A stretch of 6,078 nucleotides of DNA from Paludibacter sp. (GTDB taxonomy: Bacteria; Bacteroidota; Bacteroidia; Bacteroidales; Paludibacteraceae), in contig JAITXR010000062.1 of assembly GCA_031284665.1 (NCBI GenBank), positions 1 through 6,078 on the forward strand, in the 5' to 3' direction. The notes beneath the pieces are model-generated. The model searched no databases, was not told where the DNA came from, and saw only the letters and a program-made list of their open reading frames with translations. The position numbers were made by a program, and so were the translations under genes. This document shows positions 1-5,686 of the stretch, one piece after another (within the stretch, counting starts at the first letter, position 1; every line of letters starts with the position of its first letter).

Positions 1-117
1 ATGAAAGCCGGTGCAGGCACGGATTACTCCACATATATTGCTATTCCTTTCCTTGCAGTCGGTTTGTATTTTGTTTGGCGGTCGTTCTACAAAATGAGAA
101 TACCGCTTAAATCCTAA
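1..117 (+). CDS. C-terminus of an unidentified membrane protein (partial)
   Basis: An open frame runs from the first base of the window to a TAA at 115-117, giving 38 residues. It contains one hydrophobic stretch (roughly residues 13-26, from YIAIPFLAVG to FVW) followed by a basic tail (RSFYKMRIPLKS). This is the pattern of a last transmembrane helix with a short cytoplasmic end. The ATG at position 1 coincides with the window edge, so it need not be the true start; the gene most likely begins upstream. A strong terminator follows 17 bases after the stop, which supports this being a real gene end. I do not recognise the family. A transporter or another polytopic membrane protein would fit, but nothing here identifies one. 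Confidence 0.6.
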   Translation: MKAGAGTDYSTYIAIPFLAVGLYFVWRSFYKMRIPLKS

Positions 118-134
118 TATCATTATAGAATCAT

Positions 135-173
135 AAAAAAAAGTCTGTCGTATATTTTCGACAGGCTTTTTTT
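135..173. terminator. Bidirectional intrinsic terminator
   Basis: An 8-base-pair stem (143-150 GTCTGTCG with 159-166 CGACAGGC, including one G-U pair) encloses an 8-base AT loop. An A-run (135-142) precedes it and a T-run (167-173) follows, so the structure works as a Rho-independent terminator on either strand. It sits 18 bases after the stop of the left-edge plus-strand gene. It could also stop read-through from the minus-strand gene ending at 292. Confidence 0.85.
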
Positions 174-206
174 GTATGATATGGAGTGTTTCACTTGCAA
201 CGAGAG

Positions 207-225
207 GAAAAGCCATCGCTTGGCT
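207..225 (-). terminator. Weak terminator-like hairpin
   Basis: On the minus strand a 5-base-pair stem (AGCCA at 225-221 with TGGCT at 215-211, loop of 5) is followed by only three or four T residues and then CC. It lies about 67 bases beyond the stop of the minus-strand orphan gene. The U-tract is poor, so the strong hairpin at 135-173 may do the real work. The hairpin sits between two direct copies of CACTTGC (192-198 and 234-240), so it may instead belong to a small repeat element. Confidence 0.25.
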
Positions 226-291
226 GTAACTTCCACTTGCCGAAAATACCTATAAACTGAAAATACTAATTTGAATAATGCAAGCACAGTA

Positions 292-855
292 TTACCCGGA
301 CACAGATATTGCAAAATAAGAAATATAACATAATTTTATTTTATTGCGAAGTTTAACAAAGCCAAGAACTGTTTTCCCATTTTCATCGCCAAAAATTATT
401 TCGGTAGATTCTTTAATATCAATTTGTTGAGAGTTGATGTAAACTGCAAAATATGTGTTTATTCTATATTTTTCATTTTCAGTATTATTAATATTTTCCC
501 CTAAATCTTTAGCAATGTCATATTTCTGTAATATTTCCAAGAAAGGTGAAAAGAAAATGTAGTGTTCAGCAATGAATTTTTCTTTATCTAATTTAGATAA
601 ATTTCCATGAGACAATGCAGGATGAACTATAATCAAAGTATCTGATAATACCGATGATATATTTTCCGGAAGAATATTTTGTTTGAAATTTAGCCAAAAA
701 TTAACAAATTCGATTGTATCTATTTTTTCAGAAATAATTTCAATCGGCGCATTATTAGTATTAACGACATCATTCGCATTAGGCGCATTGCGGCACATTA
801 TTGTTGTGCAACAAAAAAACATAATAATACTTGTTATTCTGAAAAATTGTTTCAT
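292..855 (-). CDS. AT-rich orphan exported protein, function unknown
   Basis: This 187-residue protein starts at an ATG (853-855) and ends at TAA (292-294). The N-terminus has a basic residue pair and a hydrophobic core (about residues 4-20) ending in several cysteines (C15, C16, C21). This resembles a Sec signal peptide and possibly a lipoprotein signal, but none of the cysteines is preceded by a good lipobox. The mature part has an aromatic-rich helix-like stretch (FVNFWLNFKQNIL, about 50-62). It ends in alternating hydrophobic segments suggesting beta strands (about 133-183). That layout is loosely like small NTF2-like or DUF4348-type Bacteroidetes exported proteins, but I cannot assign a family. 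The gene is visibly more AT-rich than its neighbours, with many Asn, Ile and Lys codons, which suggests an orphan or recently acquired gene. A near-consensus -7 box (TATTTTTC, 875-868) lies just upstream. It appears monocistronic. Confidence 0.7.
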   Translation of the reverse strand: MKQFFRITSIIMFFCCTTIMCRNAPNANDVVNTNNAPIEIISEKIDTIEFVNFWLNFKQNILPENISSVLSDTLIIVHPALSHGNLSKLDKEKFIAEHYIFFSPFLEILQKYDIAKDLGENINNTENEKYRINTYFAVYINSQQIDIKESTEIIFGDENGKTVLGFVKLRNKIKLCYISYFAISVSG

Positions 856-903
856 TGTGGATTATAAGAAAAATAATTAAGTATTGATAACTGCTAATTA
901 GTA

Positions 904-952
904 ACGTTTCCGTGTACCCTGCACCGTAATTCGTAATTCGTAATTTTTAATT
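904..952 (-). repeat. Heptanucleotide array A, after the esterase gene
   Basis: Read in the sense of the esterase gene (minus strand), three perfect AATTACG units (945-939, 938-932, 931-925) are followed in phase by GTGCAGG (924-918), GTACACG (917-911) and a decayed GAAACGT (910-904). The in-phase unit before them, AATTAAA (952-946), contains the esterase stop codon TAA (949-947). The array fills the spacer toward the next minus-strand gene. It has no hairpin with a T-tract, so it is not an ordinary terminator. Confidence 0.75.
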
Positions 953-2386
953 TTTTATAAACTTCTTTGCAAATTCAAAAAATGCATCCCAATCGGGTAA
1001 GTCGGTATGTCCGCCGGTATGGCATCGGTAGGCAATTGTGCCGTCAATATACGCTTTGTCGATTATGGGTTTAGGGTCGTTCATTATCAATCCGCGAACG
1101 CCAAGCAATTCGTAAGCCGGCGATGCATTTTTTCCTGTTAAATATACTCCGTAAGGGTCAATCCACTTACTGTCGTCGCCACCGTTAAGGAAAACCGGAC
1201 GAGGAGCGCAAAGTGCAAGCAACGAATGTGCATCTACCGGCATTTTTCCTACTTTTCGTGGCAGGTATTGCCCCGGAATTTCTTCGCCGCACCACTGCAT
1301 AAATGCTCCTGCGAGCCAATGATATTCGCTTGCAGATGCCGATATTTCAACATCTTGCCCCCAATGCCGCCGATTTGTTTTTGTTCCTAAACTTCCGGCA
1401 TCGCTCGGAAAAGCAATTGCAATACGCGGCTCAAATGCTGCGGTAAAAAGCGTTGCCTTGCCATAACGCGAATGTCCCATCAAGCCGATAGCCTTTGAGT
1501 TTACGCCGTCGATTGTTTCAAAGCAGTCAATCAGCCGACTAATTCCCCAACTCCACGCTCCAATACTTCCCCAGTCGGTAGGTTTGCGCCAATTTCCTTT
1601 GTTTACAAGTCCAAGCAGGTACGAAGTCAGTCCTGCGCCATTATCGGGCTGTATGGCGTTCGGGCTGAAAATGCAAACTCCCCAACCTTGTTTCGACATA
1701 ATTTCCCAATAACGGTCGAGTGGATTTCCCCAGCCGAAAATTATCATTACCGGCACCGGCTTATCGCTTTTCGGAACTCGCAAAGTTGCCTTTATTACAG
1801 GCTTATTGCGCACTTGCGGATATTGCGACACGTCTATATCGCCCGTAATTTCGTATTGTAAACAATTATCAAGAGTATCATTTTTTTTAACCTTAAAATT
1901 CACCGCCGGCATTTTCGTAACAGGCTGAAATCCATAAAGATACTGCTGCACATCGTGGGCAATTTCCGGTCGGCGTTTTGTCTGCCATTCCTTTGCATTT
2001 TTCACATTCTTGCCATTGTGCATTTTCAGTAGCGAAATCGGCTCGTAATGCCACACGAGGTTTGAGTCGGCAGCAGGAAACAGACCTGTGGAATAATCAT
2101 CGTAGTTTGTCCATAAACCCCACGGCGAGCGTATAATTCTCATTCCTTTATACATTACATTTCCGTTCGGTTTTGTTGAATCGGCAAGTGTTGCTCCTAC
2201 CGGTAGATTTTTGTCATCCATTGGCAGTGGTAATTCAGGTAAAACAATGTTCATTTGCCAAAGCATTTGTTCGTAATCCGTTTTGGCTGATACATCGTCG
2301 GGCGGAAAGGCGGGAAACTGGTTTTGTGCCATCAATTGTGTGGCAAAAAAAATTGCCGATACTGTGAGTAAAAATGTGTATTTCAT
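947..2386 (-). CDS. Secreted CE15-family glucuronoyl esterase-like alpha/beta hydrolase
   Basis: This 479-residue protein begins at an ATG (2384-2386). It has a clear Sec signal peptide (residues 1-20, likely cleaved in LMA-QN), so it should act in the periplasm or outside the cell. The alpha/beta-hydrolase domain covers about 195-479. Its nucleophile motif is GHSRYGK (304-310, Ser306), the serine-arginine form typical of carbohydrate esterase family 15 rather than the GxSxGG of common lipases. Lys310 matches the family's glucuronate-binding lysine. Asp329, 23 residues after the serine, is where fungal members carry the catalytic Glu. Trp408 in SKWIDPYG and His460 in HTGGHTDLPDW fit the substrate tryptophan and catalytic histidine. 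Family members cleave the ester between lignin alcohols and 4-O-methyl-glucuronic acid on xylan. That activity here is inferred. The gene starts 10 bases after the sigma gene on the same strand. A less likely alternative is a related acetyl-xylan-esterase-type hydrolase. Confidence 0.85.
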   Translation of the reverse strand: MKYTFLLTVSAIFFATQLMAQNQFPAFPPDDVSAKTDYEQMLWQMNIVLPELPLPMDDKNLPVGATLADSTKPNGNVMYKGMRIIRSPWGLWTNYDDYSTGLFPAADSNLVWHYEPISLLKMHNGKNVKNAKEWQTKRRPEIAHDVQQYLYGFQPVTKMPAVNFKVKKNDTLDNCLQYEITGDIDVSQYPQVRNKPVIKATLRVPKSDKPVPVMIIFGWGNPLDRYWEIMSKQGWGVCIFSPNAIQPDNGAGLTSYLLGLVNKGNWRKPTDWGSIGAWSWGISRLIDCFETIDGVNSKAIGLMGHSRYGKATLFTAAFEPRIAIAFPSDAGSLGTKTNRRHWGQDVEISASASEYHWLAGAFMQWCGEEIPGQYLPRKVGKMPVDAHSLLALCAPRPVFLNGGDDSKWIDPYGVYLTGKNASPAYELLGVRGLIMNDPKPIIDKAYIDGTIAYRCHTGGHTDLPDWDAFFEFAKKFIKN

Positions 2387-2396
2387 AGGAATTTAT

Positions 2397-2900
2397 TTAT
2401 TTGTAATCTTTAAATTTTTCTTGTAAACGTTTACGTGCAAGGAAAATACGGCTTTTAACAGTTCCAACCGGAAGCATTAATTGTTTTGCAATTTCCTCAA
2501 ATTTATATCCGTGAATACGCATTATTAATGGAATTCGTAAATCGTCGGAAAATTCATATACCGCTTTTACAATTTCACTTACATGCGAACTGCTTTCGGG
2601 GTTGCCATAAACGGTATTATGCGAAATATCAAGGTTTGCCAAATCTATGGAACTATCTACAACTGTCTGAGTACGAATTGCTTTTCTATAATTATTAATA
2701 AAAGTATTTTTCATTATAGTCATTACCCAGCCTTTAAAATTTGAATCTTCGACATATTTGTCCTGATTATCCAGAACTTTCAACGCAGTATCTTGCAAAA
2801 GGTCTTCGGCAGTATGTACGTCGAAAGTAAGCGATAAAGCATAATTTCGCATATCACTTTGTAGCGTTACTAATTCTTTTTCCAACGAGATTTTTTCCAT
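2397..2900 (-). CDS. ECF (sigma-70 family, RpoE-like) RNA polymerase sigma factor
   Basis: This 167-residue protein uses the ATG at 2898-2900. An in-frame TTG at 2916-2918 would add six residues but is unlikely, because family members normally start near the MEKISLEKEL helix. Sigma region 2 (about residues 15-75) includes the AEDLLQDTALKVLDN core-binding segment and FKGWVMTIMKNTFINNYRK, which contacts the -10 element. After a variable linker (about 76-110), region 4 (about 114-161) holds a helix-turn-helix (EEIAKQLMLPVGTVKSRIFLARKRL region) for -35 recognition. Length and domain order are typical of minimal ECF factors. No anti-sigma gene follows; the next gene, 10 bases downstream and probably co-transcribed, is the CE15 esterase. 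The short spacer contains no ribosome binding site. The protein resembles the stand-alone ECF factors widespread in Bacteroidales, so its target regulon cannot be read from context. Confidence 0.93.
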   Translation of the reverse strand: MEKISLEKELVTLQSDMRNYALSLTFDVHTAEDLLQDTALKVLDNQDKYVEDSNFKGWVMTIMKNTFINNYRKAIRTQTVVDSSIDLANLDISHNTVYGNPESSSHVSEIVKAVYEFSDDLRIPLIMRIHGYKFEEIAKQLMLPVGTVKSRIFLARKRLQEKFKDYK

Positions 2901-2928
2901 CGAATTATTTTTTTGCAAAAACTTTAAA

Positions 2929-2936
2929 CAAAAATA
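2929..2936 (-). promoter_or_regulatory. Candidate -7 box for the sigma/esterase operon
   Basis: The minus strand reads TATTTTTG, matching the Bacteroidetes -7 consensus TAnnTTTG, 28 bases upstream of the chosen sigma ATG. No convincing -33 TTG element lies at the expected distance. The spacer is very AT-rich, so a chance match is possible. Confidence 0.4.
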
Positions 2937-2959
2937 CTAAGTTTTTTTTAATTATTTTG

Positions 2960-2967
2960 TATATTTG
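2960..2967 (+). promoter_or_regulatory. Candidate -7 box for nfeD
   Basis: TATATTTG is a full match to the Bacteroidetes TAnnTTTG -7 consensus and ends 18 bases before the nfeD ATG at 2986. It overlaps the in-frame TTG at 2965, which argues against that codon being the start. No clear -33 TTG box is seen upstream. With the minus-strand box at 2929-2936 it forms a compact divergent promoter region of 85 bases. Confidence 0.5.
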
Positions 2968-2985
2968 AAAAAAATATATTTAACA

Positions 2986-4377
2986 ATGCAAAAGTCTTAC
3001 ACTATTTTAACTTTTCTGCTTGCATCTTTTTTTATTATTAACATTAATGCAGCGACAACAAGGATATATACCATCGATATTAACAAAGATATTGGCACCA
3101 CAACTTGGCTCTATGTGCAATCCGGTATCAATGCAGCCGAGAAAAATAACTCGGATATAATTATTCTGCACATCAACACTTATGGTGGCGAGGTGGTGTA
3201 TGCCGACAGTATCCGCACAAAAATTTTGAATTGCCCAATCCCTGTTATTGCTTTTATTGACAATAATGCAGCGTCGGCAGGTGCGTTGATTTCGATTGCT
3301 TGCGATAAAATTTATATGCGCCCGGGCGGAAATATCGGTGCTGCGACTGTTGTGGGGCAAACGGGCGAGGCAATGCCGGATAAATATCAGTCGTATATGC
3401 GCTCTACAATGCGCTCAACTGCCGAAGCGCACGGGCAGGATACAATTGTAAGCGGTAAAGATACAACTTTCGCTTGGTTTCGCGACCCTCATATCGCAGA
3501 GGCAATGGTTGACGACCGGATAGTGGTGCCGGGTGTGAGCGATTCAGGAAAAACGCTGACTTTCACTGCTTTGGAGGCTGTGAAATTTCATTATTGCGAA
3601 GGTATCGCAGAGAATATTACCGAAATTATTGAAAAACATTTACAAATCAGCGATTATTCTATCGAGCAATTTAAGCCCACGACTTGGCTTAATCTCAAAG
3701 GTTTTTTGAGCAGTTCGCTTATTCAAGCCTTGCTTATTATGCTAATAATCGGAGGTATATATTTTGAACTTCAAACGCCGGGCATTGGTTTTCCGCTTGT
3801 GCTGGCAATAAGTGCTGCTGTACTGTATTTTGCGCCTTTATATATGGATGGTTTGGCGGCAAATTGGGAGATATTAATTTTTATAATCGGGCTTGGATTG
3901 ATTGCGCTCGAGATATTTGTAGTCCCCGGTTTTGGCATCACGGGGGTTTCGGGCATTATACTTGTAATTGGTGGATTGACATTGAGTTTGCTCGGCAATG
4001 TGAATTTTGATTTCAAAGCGGTAAATGGAAACGATGCCGCCAAAGCATCATTTACCGTTATTGGCGGACTAACGGTGGGGTTTGCATTAATTTTGTATCT
4101 GAGCAGTAAAATTGGCTCAAAAGGTATTTTCCGCAAAATTGCTCTCACAAAATCGCTCGAAACAAGTGATGGATATGTCGGAGTGCCGATGGAAACTGCA
4201 AATGTTGTAGGCAAAACAGGCGTTGCATATACCGTATTACGTTTGTCGGGGAAAGTGCAAATCGACGACGAGGTGTACGATGCTTTTTCGGAAGATGGTT
4301 TTATCGAAAAAGGTACGCCTGTAAAAGTGCTGCGATACGAAACAGGGCAGATTTATGTAAAAAGAGTGGAGAATTGA
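2986..4377 (+). CDS. nfeD: NfeD-family membrane-anchored ClpP-class serine protease
   Basis: This protein has 463 residues when started at the ATG 2986-2988. A TTG at 2965 lies inside the promoter box and is rejected. A signal peptide or anchor (about 1-22, before ATTRIYTI) exports a ClpP/Crotonase-fold protease domain (about 25-220). The nucleophile is Ser97 in NAASAGA. Lys133 in MPDKYQSY is the probable general base, the Ser-Lys dyad of the archaeal homologue PH1510. DPHIAEAMVD and the GKTLTFTALEA stretch are also family signatures. Then come about five transmembrane segments (roughly 241-263, 268-287, 293-313, 317-338, 355-373) and a C-terminal NfeD OB-fold (about 395-463, ending GQIYVKRVEN). 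Long NfeD proteins are thought to cleave stomatin/flotillin-type SPFH partners in the membrane. That partner gene usually sits next door but is absent here; the next gene is convergent. The gene is full-length with both catalytic residues intact. Confidence 0.93.
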   Translation: MQKSYTILTFLLASFFIININAATTRIYTIDINKDIGTTTWLYVQSGINAAEKNNSDIIILHINTYGGEVVYADSIRTKILNCPIPVIAFIDNNAASAGALISIACDKIYMRPGGNIGAATVVGQTGEAMPDKYQSYMRSTMRSTAEAHGQDTIVSGKDTTFAWFRDPHIAEAMVDDRIVVPGVSDSGKTLTFTALEAVKFHYCEGIAENITEIIEKHLQISDYSIEQFKPTTWLNLKGFLSSSLIQALLIMLIIGGIYFELQTPGIGFPLVLAISAAVLYFAPLYMDGLAANWEILIFIIGLGLIALEIFVVPGFGITGVSGIILVIGGLTLSLLGNVNFDFKAVNGNDAAKASFTVIGGLTVGFALILYLSSKIGSKGIFRKIALTKSLETSDGYVGVPMETANVVGKTGVAYTVLRLSGKVQIDDEVYDAFSEDGFIEKGTPVKVLRYETGQIYVKRVEN

Positions 4378-4380
4378 AGA

Positions 4381-4415
4381 AATAACGATTAACGGTGCAA
4401 GGTACACAGAATAGG
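4381..4415 (+). repeat. Heptanucleotide array B, after nfeD
   Basis: Starting three bases after the nfeD TGA, the units read AATAACG (4381-4387), ATTAACG (4388-4394), GTGCAAG (4395-4401), GTACACA (4402-4408) and GAATAGG (4409-4415). This is the same unit order as array A behind the esterase. The 20 bases 4392-4411 match the reverse complement of 908-927 at 18 positions. The array is oriented in the sense of nfeD. Confidence 0.7.
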
Positions 4416-4496
4416 CAACAGTAGCCTCAGTCCGTCAATGCGCGTAAGGATAAAAATTTTTTAAATAAAAAGAGTTGAAAATAATGATAGTGTCCC

Positions 4497-4506
4497 GATA
4501 GCTATC
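4497..4506. repeat. Short palindrome GATAGCTATC
   Basis: This is a perfect 10-base palindrome within TCCCGATAGCTATCTGAG, midway between the converging nfeD and yitT-like genes. A longer symmetric form (CCCGATAGCTATCGGG) recurs in intergenic DNA of Bacteroidetes as far as I recall; here the right arm has decayed. It could be a remnant repeat or a weak hairpin. No T-tract follows on either strand, so it is not a standard terminator. Confidence 0.35.
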
Positions 4507-4531
4507 TGAGCTTACAAATTAGGAGTATTTT

Positions 4532-4560
4532 CGTGCACCGTTTTACCGTATAGCGTACAC
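4532..4560 (-). repeat. Heptanucleotide array C, after the yitT-like gene
   Basis: Read in the sense of the yitT-like gene (minus strand), the units are GTGTACG (4560-4554), CTATACG (4553-4547), an eight-base GTAAAACG (4546-4539) and GTGCACG (4538-4532). It begins 12 bases beyond the TGA stop (4575-4573). It shares the ACGGTGCA core with arrays A and B; 4534-4542 is the exact 9-base reverse complement of 4391-4399 in array B. It is more degenerate than the others. Confidence 0.5.
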
Positions 4561-4572
4561 CATTTGCCACAC

Positions 4573-5487
4573 TCAACTATCCACTGTCTTTGCTCTTTGT
4601 GGCTTATTCTTTAACGGATTTATCGGGTCAAAGCCTTGCCCCCATACGCCGCGCACTACGCTTTGCGAGATAAATGCTTTTTCGTCGATGGCGCGTATCA
4701 TTCTGAAAATTTGCGCTGCCTCAGTATTGCGAGCCAATAGGACTATTACTTTTTTTGGCTCTTTGGAGTACCAGCCTGTGCCATCGAGCACTGTGCAGCC
4801 TCGCCGAAGTTCGTGATTGATAGCATCAGCAATAATGGCGTATTTGTCCGAAAAAATCATAAACTGCACCGATTGCCGTACTCCATTTATCACCATATCA
4901 ACAGTATAAGTCATTATTCCCATCACAATAAGTCCGTGAACAACTTTAATGGCGTCGTGCATCACAAAAAACGAACTCGAAATTATCGCAAAATCAATAA
5001 ACATCATTGCGCGCCCAAAAGCAATGTTACGGTATTTATTTATTACTGCAACTACAATGTCGGTGCCGCCCGTGCTGCCGTTTGAATTGAAAACCAAACC
5101 TACTCCCGCACCGCAAAATAAGCCGCCAATAAGTGCCGACATCAACGGCTCGCCCGCCACTATCGGTTTGGTGATTATGGTCTGAAAAAGCGAAATCAAA
5201 AGGGTAAGCACTACGACGCCGTAAATGGTTTTTATCAGAAATTTTACGCCTATGATTTTCAATGCCACAAGCAGCAGTACTAAATTGACCGCAAAATAAG
5301 TGTATTGCAGTGGGATTGTGCCATTAGTGCCGTATTCCACAAGCAAAGCAACGCCGGCAAGCCCACCGGTTACAACACCTGCCGGTTTTACAAATGCAAT
5401 AAGCCCTAAAGCGTAGAGTACAAGCCCGAGTGTGATATTAAAATAATCGCGCCAATAATGCGGATGAAGATATTTTTTTGGTGTCAT
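4573..5487 (-). CDS. YitT-family (DUF161 + DUF2179) integral membrane protein
   Basis: This 304-residue protein starts at an ATG (5485-5487). It carries an N-terminal YitT membrane domain with about six hydrophobic segments (near 15-34, 40-51, 62-79, 86-108, 116-134, 158-199 as one or two helices). The family-typical glycine-rich motifs GVVTGGLAGVALL (37-49) and NGSTGGTDIV (136-145) are present. A soluble DUF2179 domain follows (about 207-285; VQFMIFSDKY to VVRGVWGQGF), a small alpha/beta domain like those of some nucleotide- or metal-binding regulatory modules. Length and domain order are normal for the family. The physiological role of YitT proteins is not established; they are often annotated as putative transporters or membrane proteins of unknown function. 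The gene is monocistronic, convergent with nfeD, and has its own promoter box at 5519-5512. Confidence 0.92.
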   Translation of the reverse strand: MTPKKYLHPHYWRDYFNITLGLVLYALGLIAFVKPAGVVTGGLAGVALLVEYGTNGTIPLQYTYFAVNLVLLLVALKIIGVKFLIKTIYGVVVLTLLISLFQTIITKPIVAGEPLMSALIGGLFCGAGVGLVFNSNGSTGGTDIVVAVINKYRNIAFGRAMMFIDFAIISSSFFVMHDAIKVVHGLIVMGIMTYTVDMVINGVRQSVQFMIFSDKYAIIADAINHELRRGCTVLDGTGWYSKEPKKVIVLLARNTEAAQIFRMIRAIDEKAFISQSVVRGVWGQGFDPINPLKNKPQRAKTVDS

Positions 5488-5511
5488 TTTAGTAAATTAC
5501 GAATTATGCAA

Positions 5512-5519
5512 CAAATATA
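5512..5519 (-). promoter_or_regulatory. Candidate -7 box for the yitT-like gene
   Basis: The minus strand reads TATATTTG, a full match to the Bacteroidetes -7 consensus TAnnTTTG and identical to the box in front of nfeD. It lies 24 bases upstream of the ATG at 5487. A -33 TTG element is not evident in the AT-rich sequence further upstream (5536-5545). Confidence 0.5.
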
Positions 5520-5570
5520 AATACTTTTCTTTTAATAATAATACATTTTCTTTTAAAATATGGGGTTGGG

Positions 5571-5638
5571 GTGGTATCTCGCTTTTACCACGAGTTTCAC
5601 TCGGGGTTATTCACAGTCAACTACTCTCCGTAGTTGAC
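5571..5638. repeat. Cluster of palindromes, REP/MITE-like
   Basis: Three inverted repeats are packed into 68 bases. GTGGTA (5571-5576) pairs with TACCAC (5586-5591). CGAGT (5591-5595) pairs with ACTCG (5599-5603) around a 3-base loop, extendable through one mismatch to 5587-5607. A 9-base-pair stem, GTCAACTAC (5616-5624) with GTAGTTGAC (5630-5638), has loop TCTCC. The first two overlap and are alternatives. The block is more GC-rich than the surrounding spacer and lacks T-tracts, so it is not a terminator. Paired hairpins with a short linker resemble REP elements mobilised by RAYT transposases, but no transposase is present here. Confidence 0.55.
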
Positions 5639-5648
5639 GCATTGCAGA

Positions 5649-5683
5649 CGTTCATCACTCATCACTAATCGTTAATCACTTAA
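5649..5683 (-). repeat. Heptanucleotide array E
   Basis: On the minus strand five in-phase units read TTAAGTG (5683-5677), ATTAACG (5676-5670), ATTAGTG (5669-5663), ATGAGTG (5662-5656) and ATGAACG (5655-5649). The 30 bases 5651-5680 match 5739-5768 of array D at 28 positions, including an exact 20-base block (5661-5680 = 5749-5768). This makes it a second copy of array D in the same orientation. Confidence 0.75.
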
Positions 5684-5686
5684 AAA

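Noticed and set aside
123..314. A 63-codon minus-strand frame across the left spacer
   Set aside because: It begins with TTG, overlaps the end of the orphan gene, and runs through the strong terminator hairpin; its residues look like translated spacer.
2901..2918. TTG start giving the sigma factor six extra residues
   Set aside because: The ATG at 2898-2900 begins the usual first helix of the family, and TTG starts are uncommon.
2965..2985. TTG start giving NfeD seven extra residues
   Set aside because: The TTG overlaps the -7 promoter box TATATTTG, and the ATG at 2986 directly begins a signal-peptide-like sequence.
3007..3360. A 117-codon minus-strand frame inside nfeD
   Set aside because: It lies antisense to the conserved protease domain, which has an unambiguous family signature, and its own translation has no recognisable fold.
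3771..4214. A 147-codon minus-strand frame inside nfeD
   Set aside because: It is antisense to the NfeD membrane and OB-fold region; the Pro/Ser/Thr-rich translation is typical of a shadow of hydrophobic codons.
4450..4470. A and T runs near 4455-4470 as a terminator for nfeD
   Set aside because: The A-run/T-run symmetry has no GC stem, so it does not meet the pattern of an intrinsic terminator.
4813..5185. Two overlapping plus-strand frames within the yitT-like gene
   Set aside because: Both are antisense to conserved YitT and DUF2179 sequence; neither has a promoter or a recognisable product.
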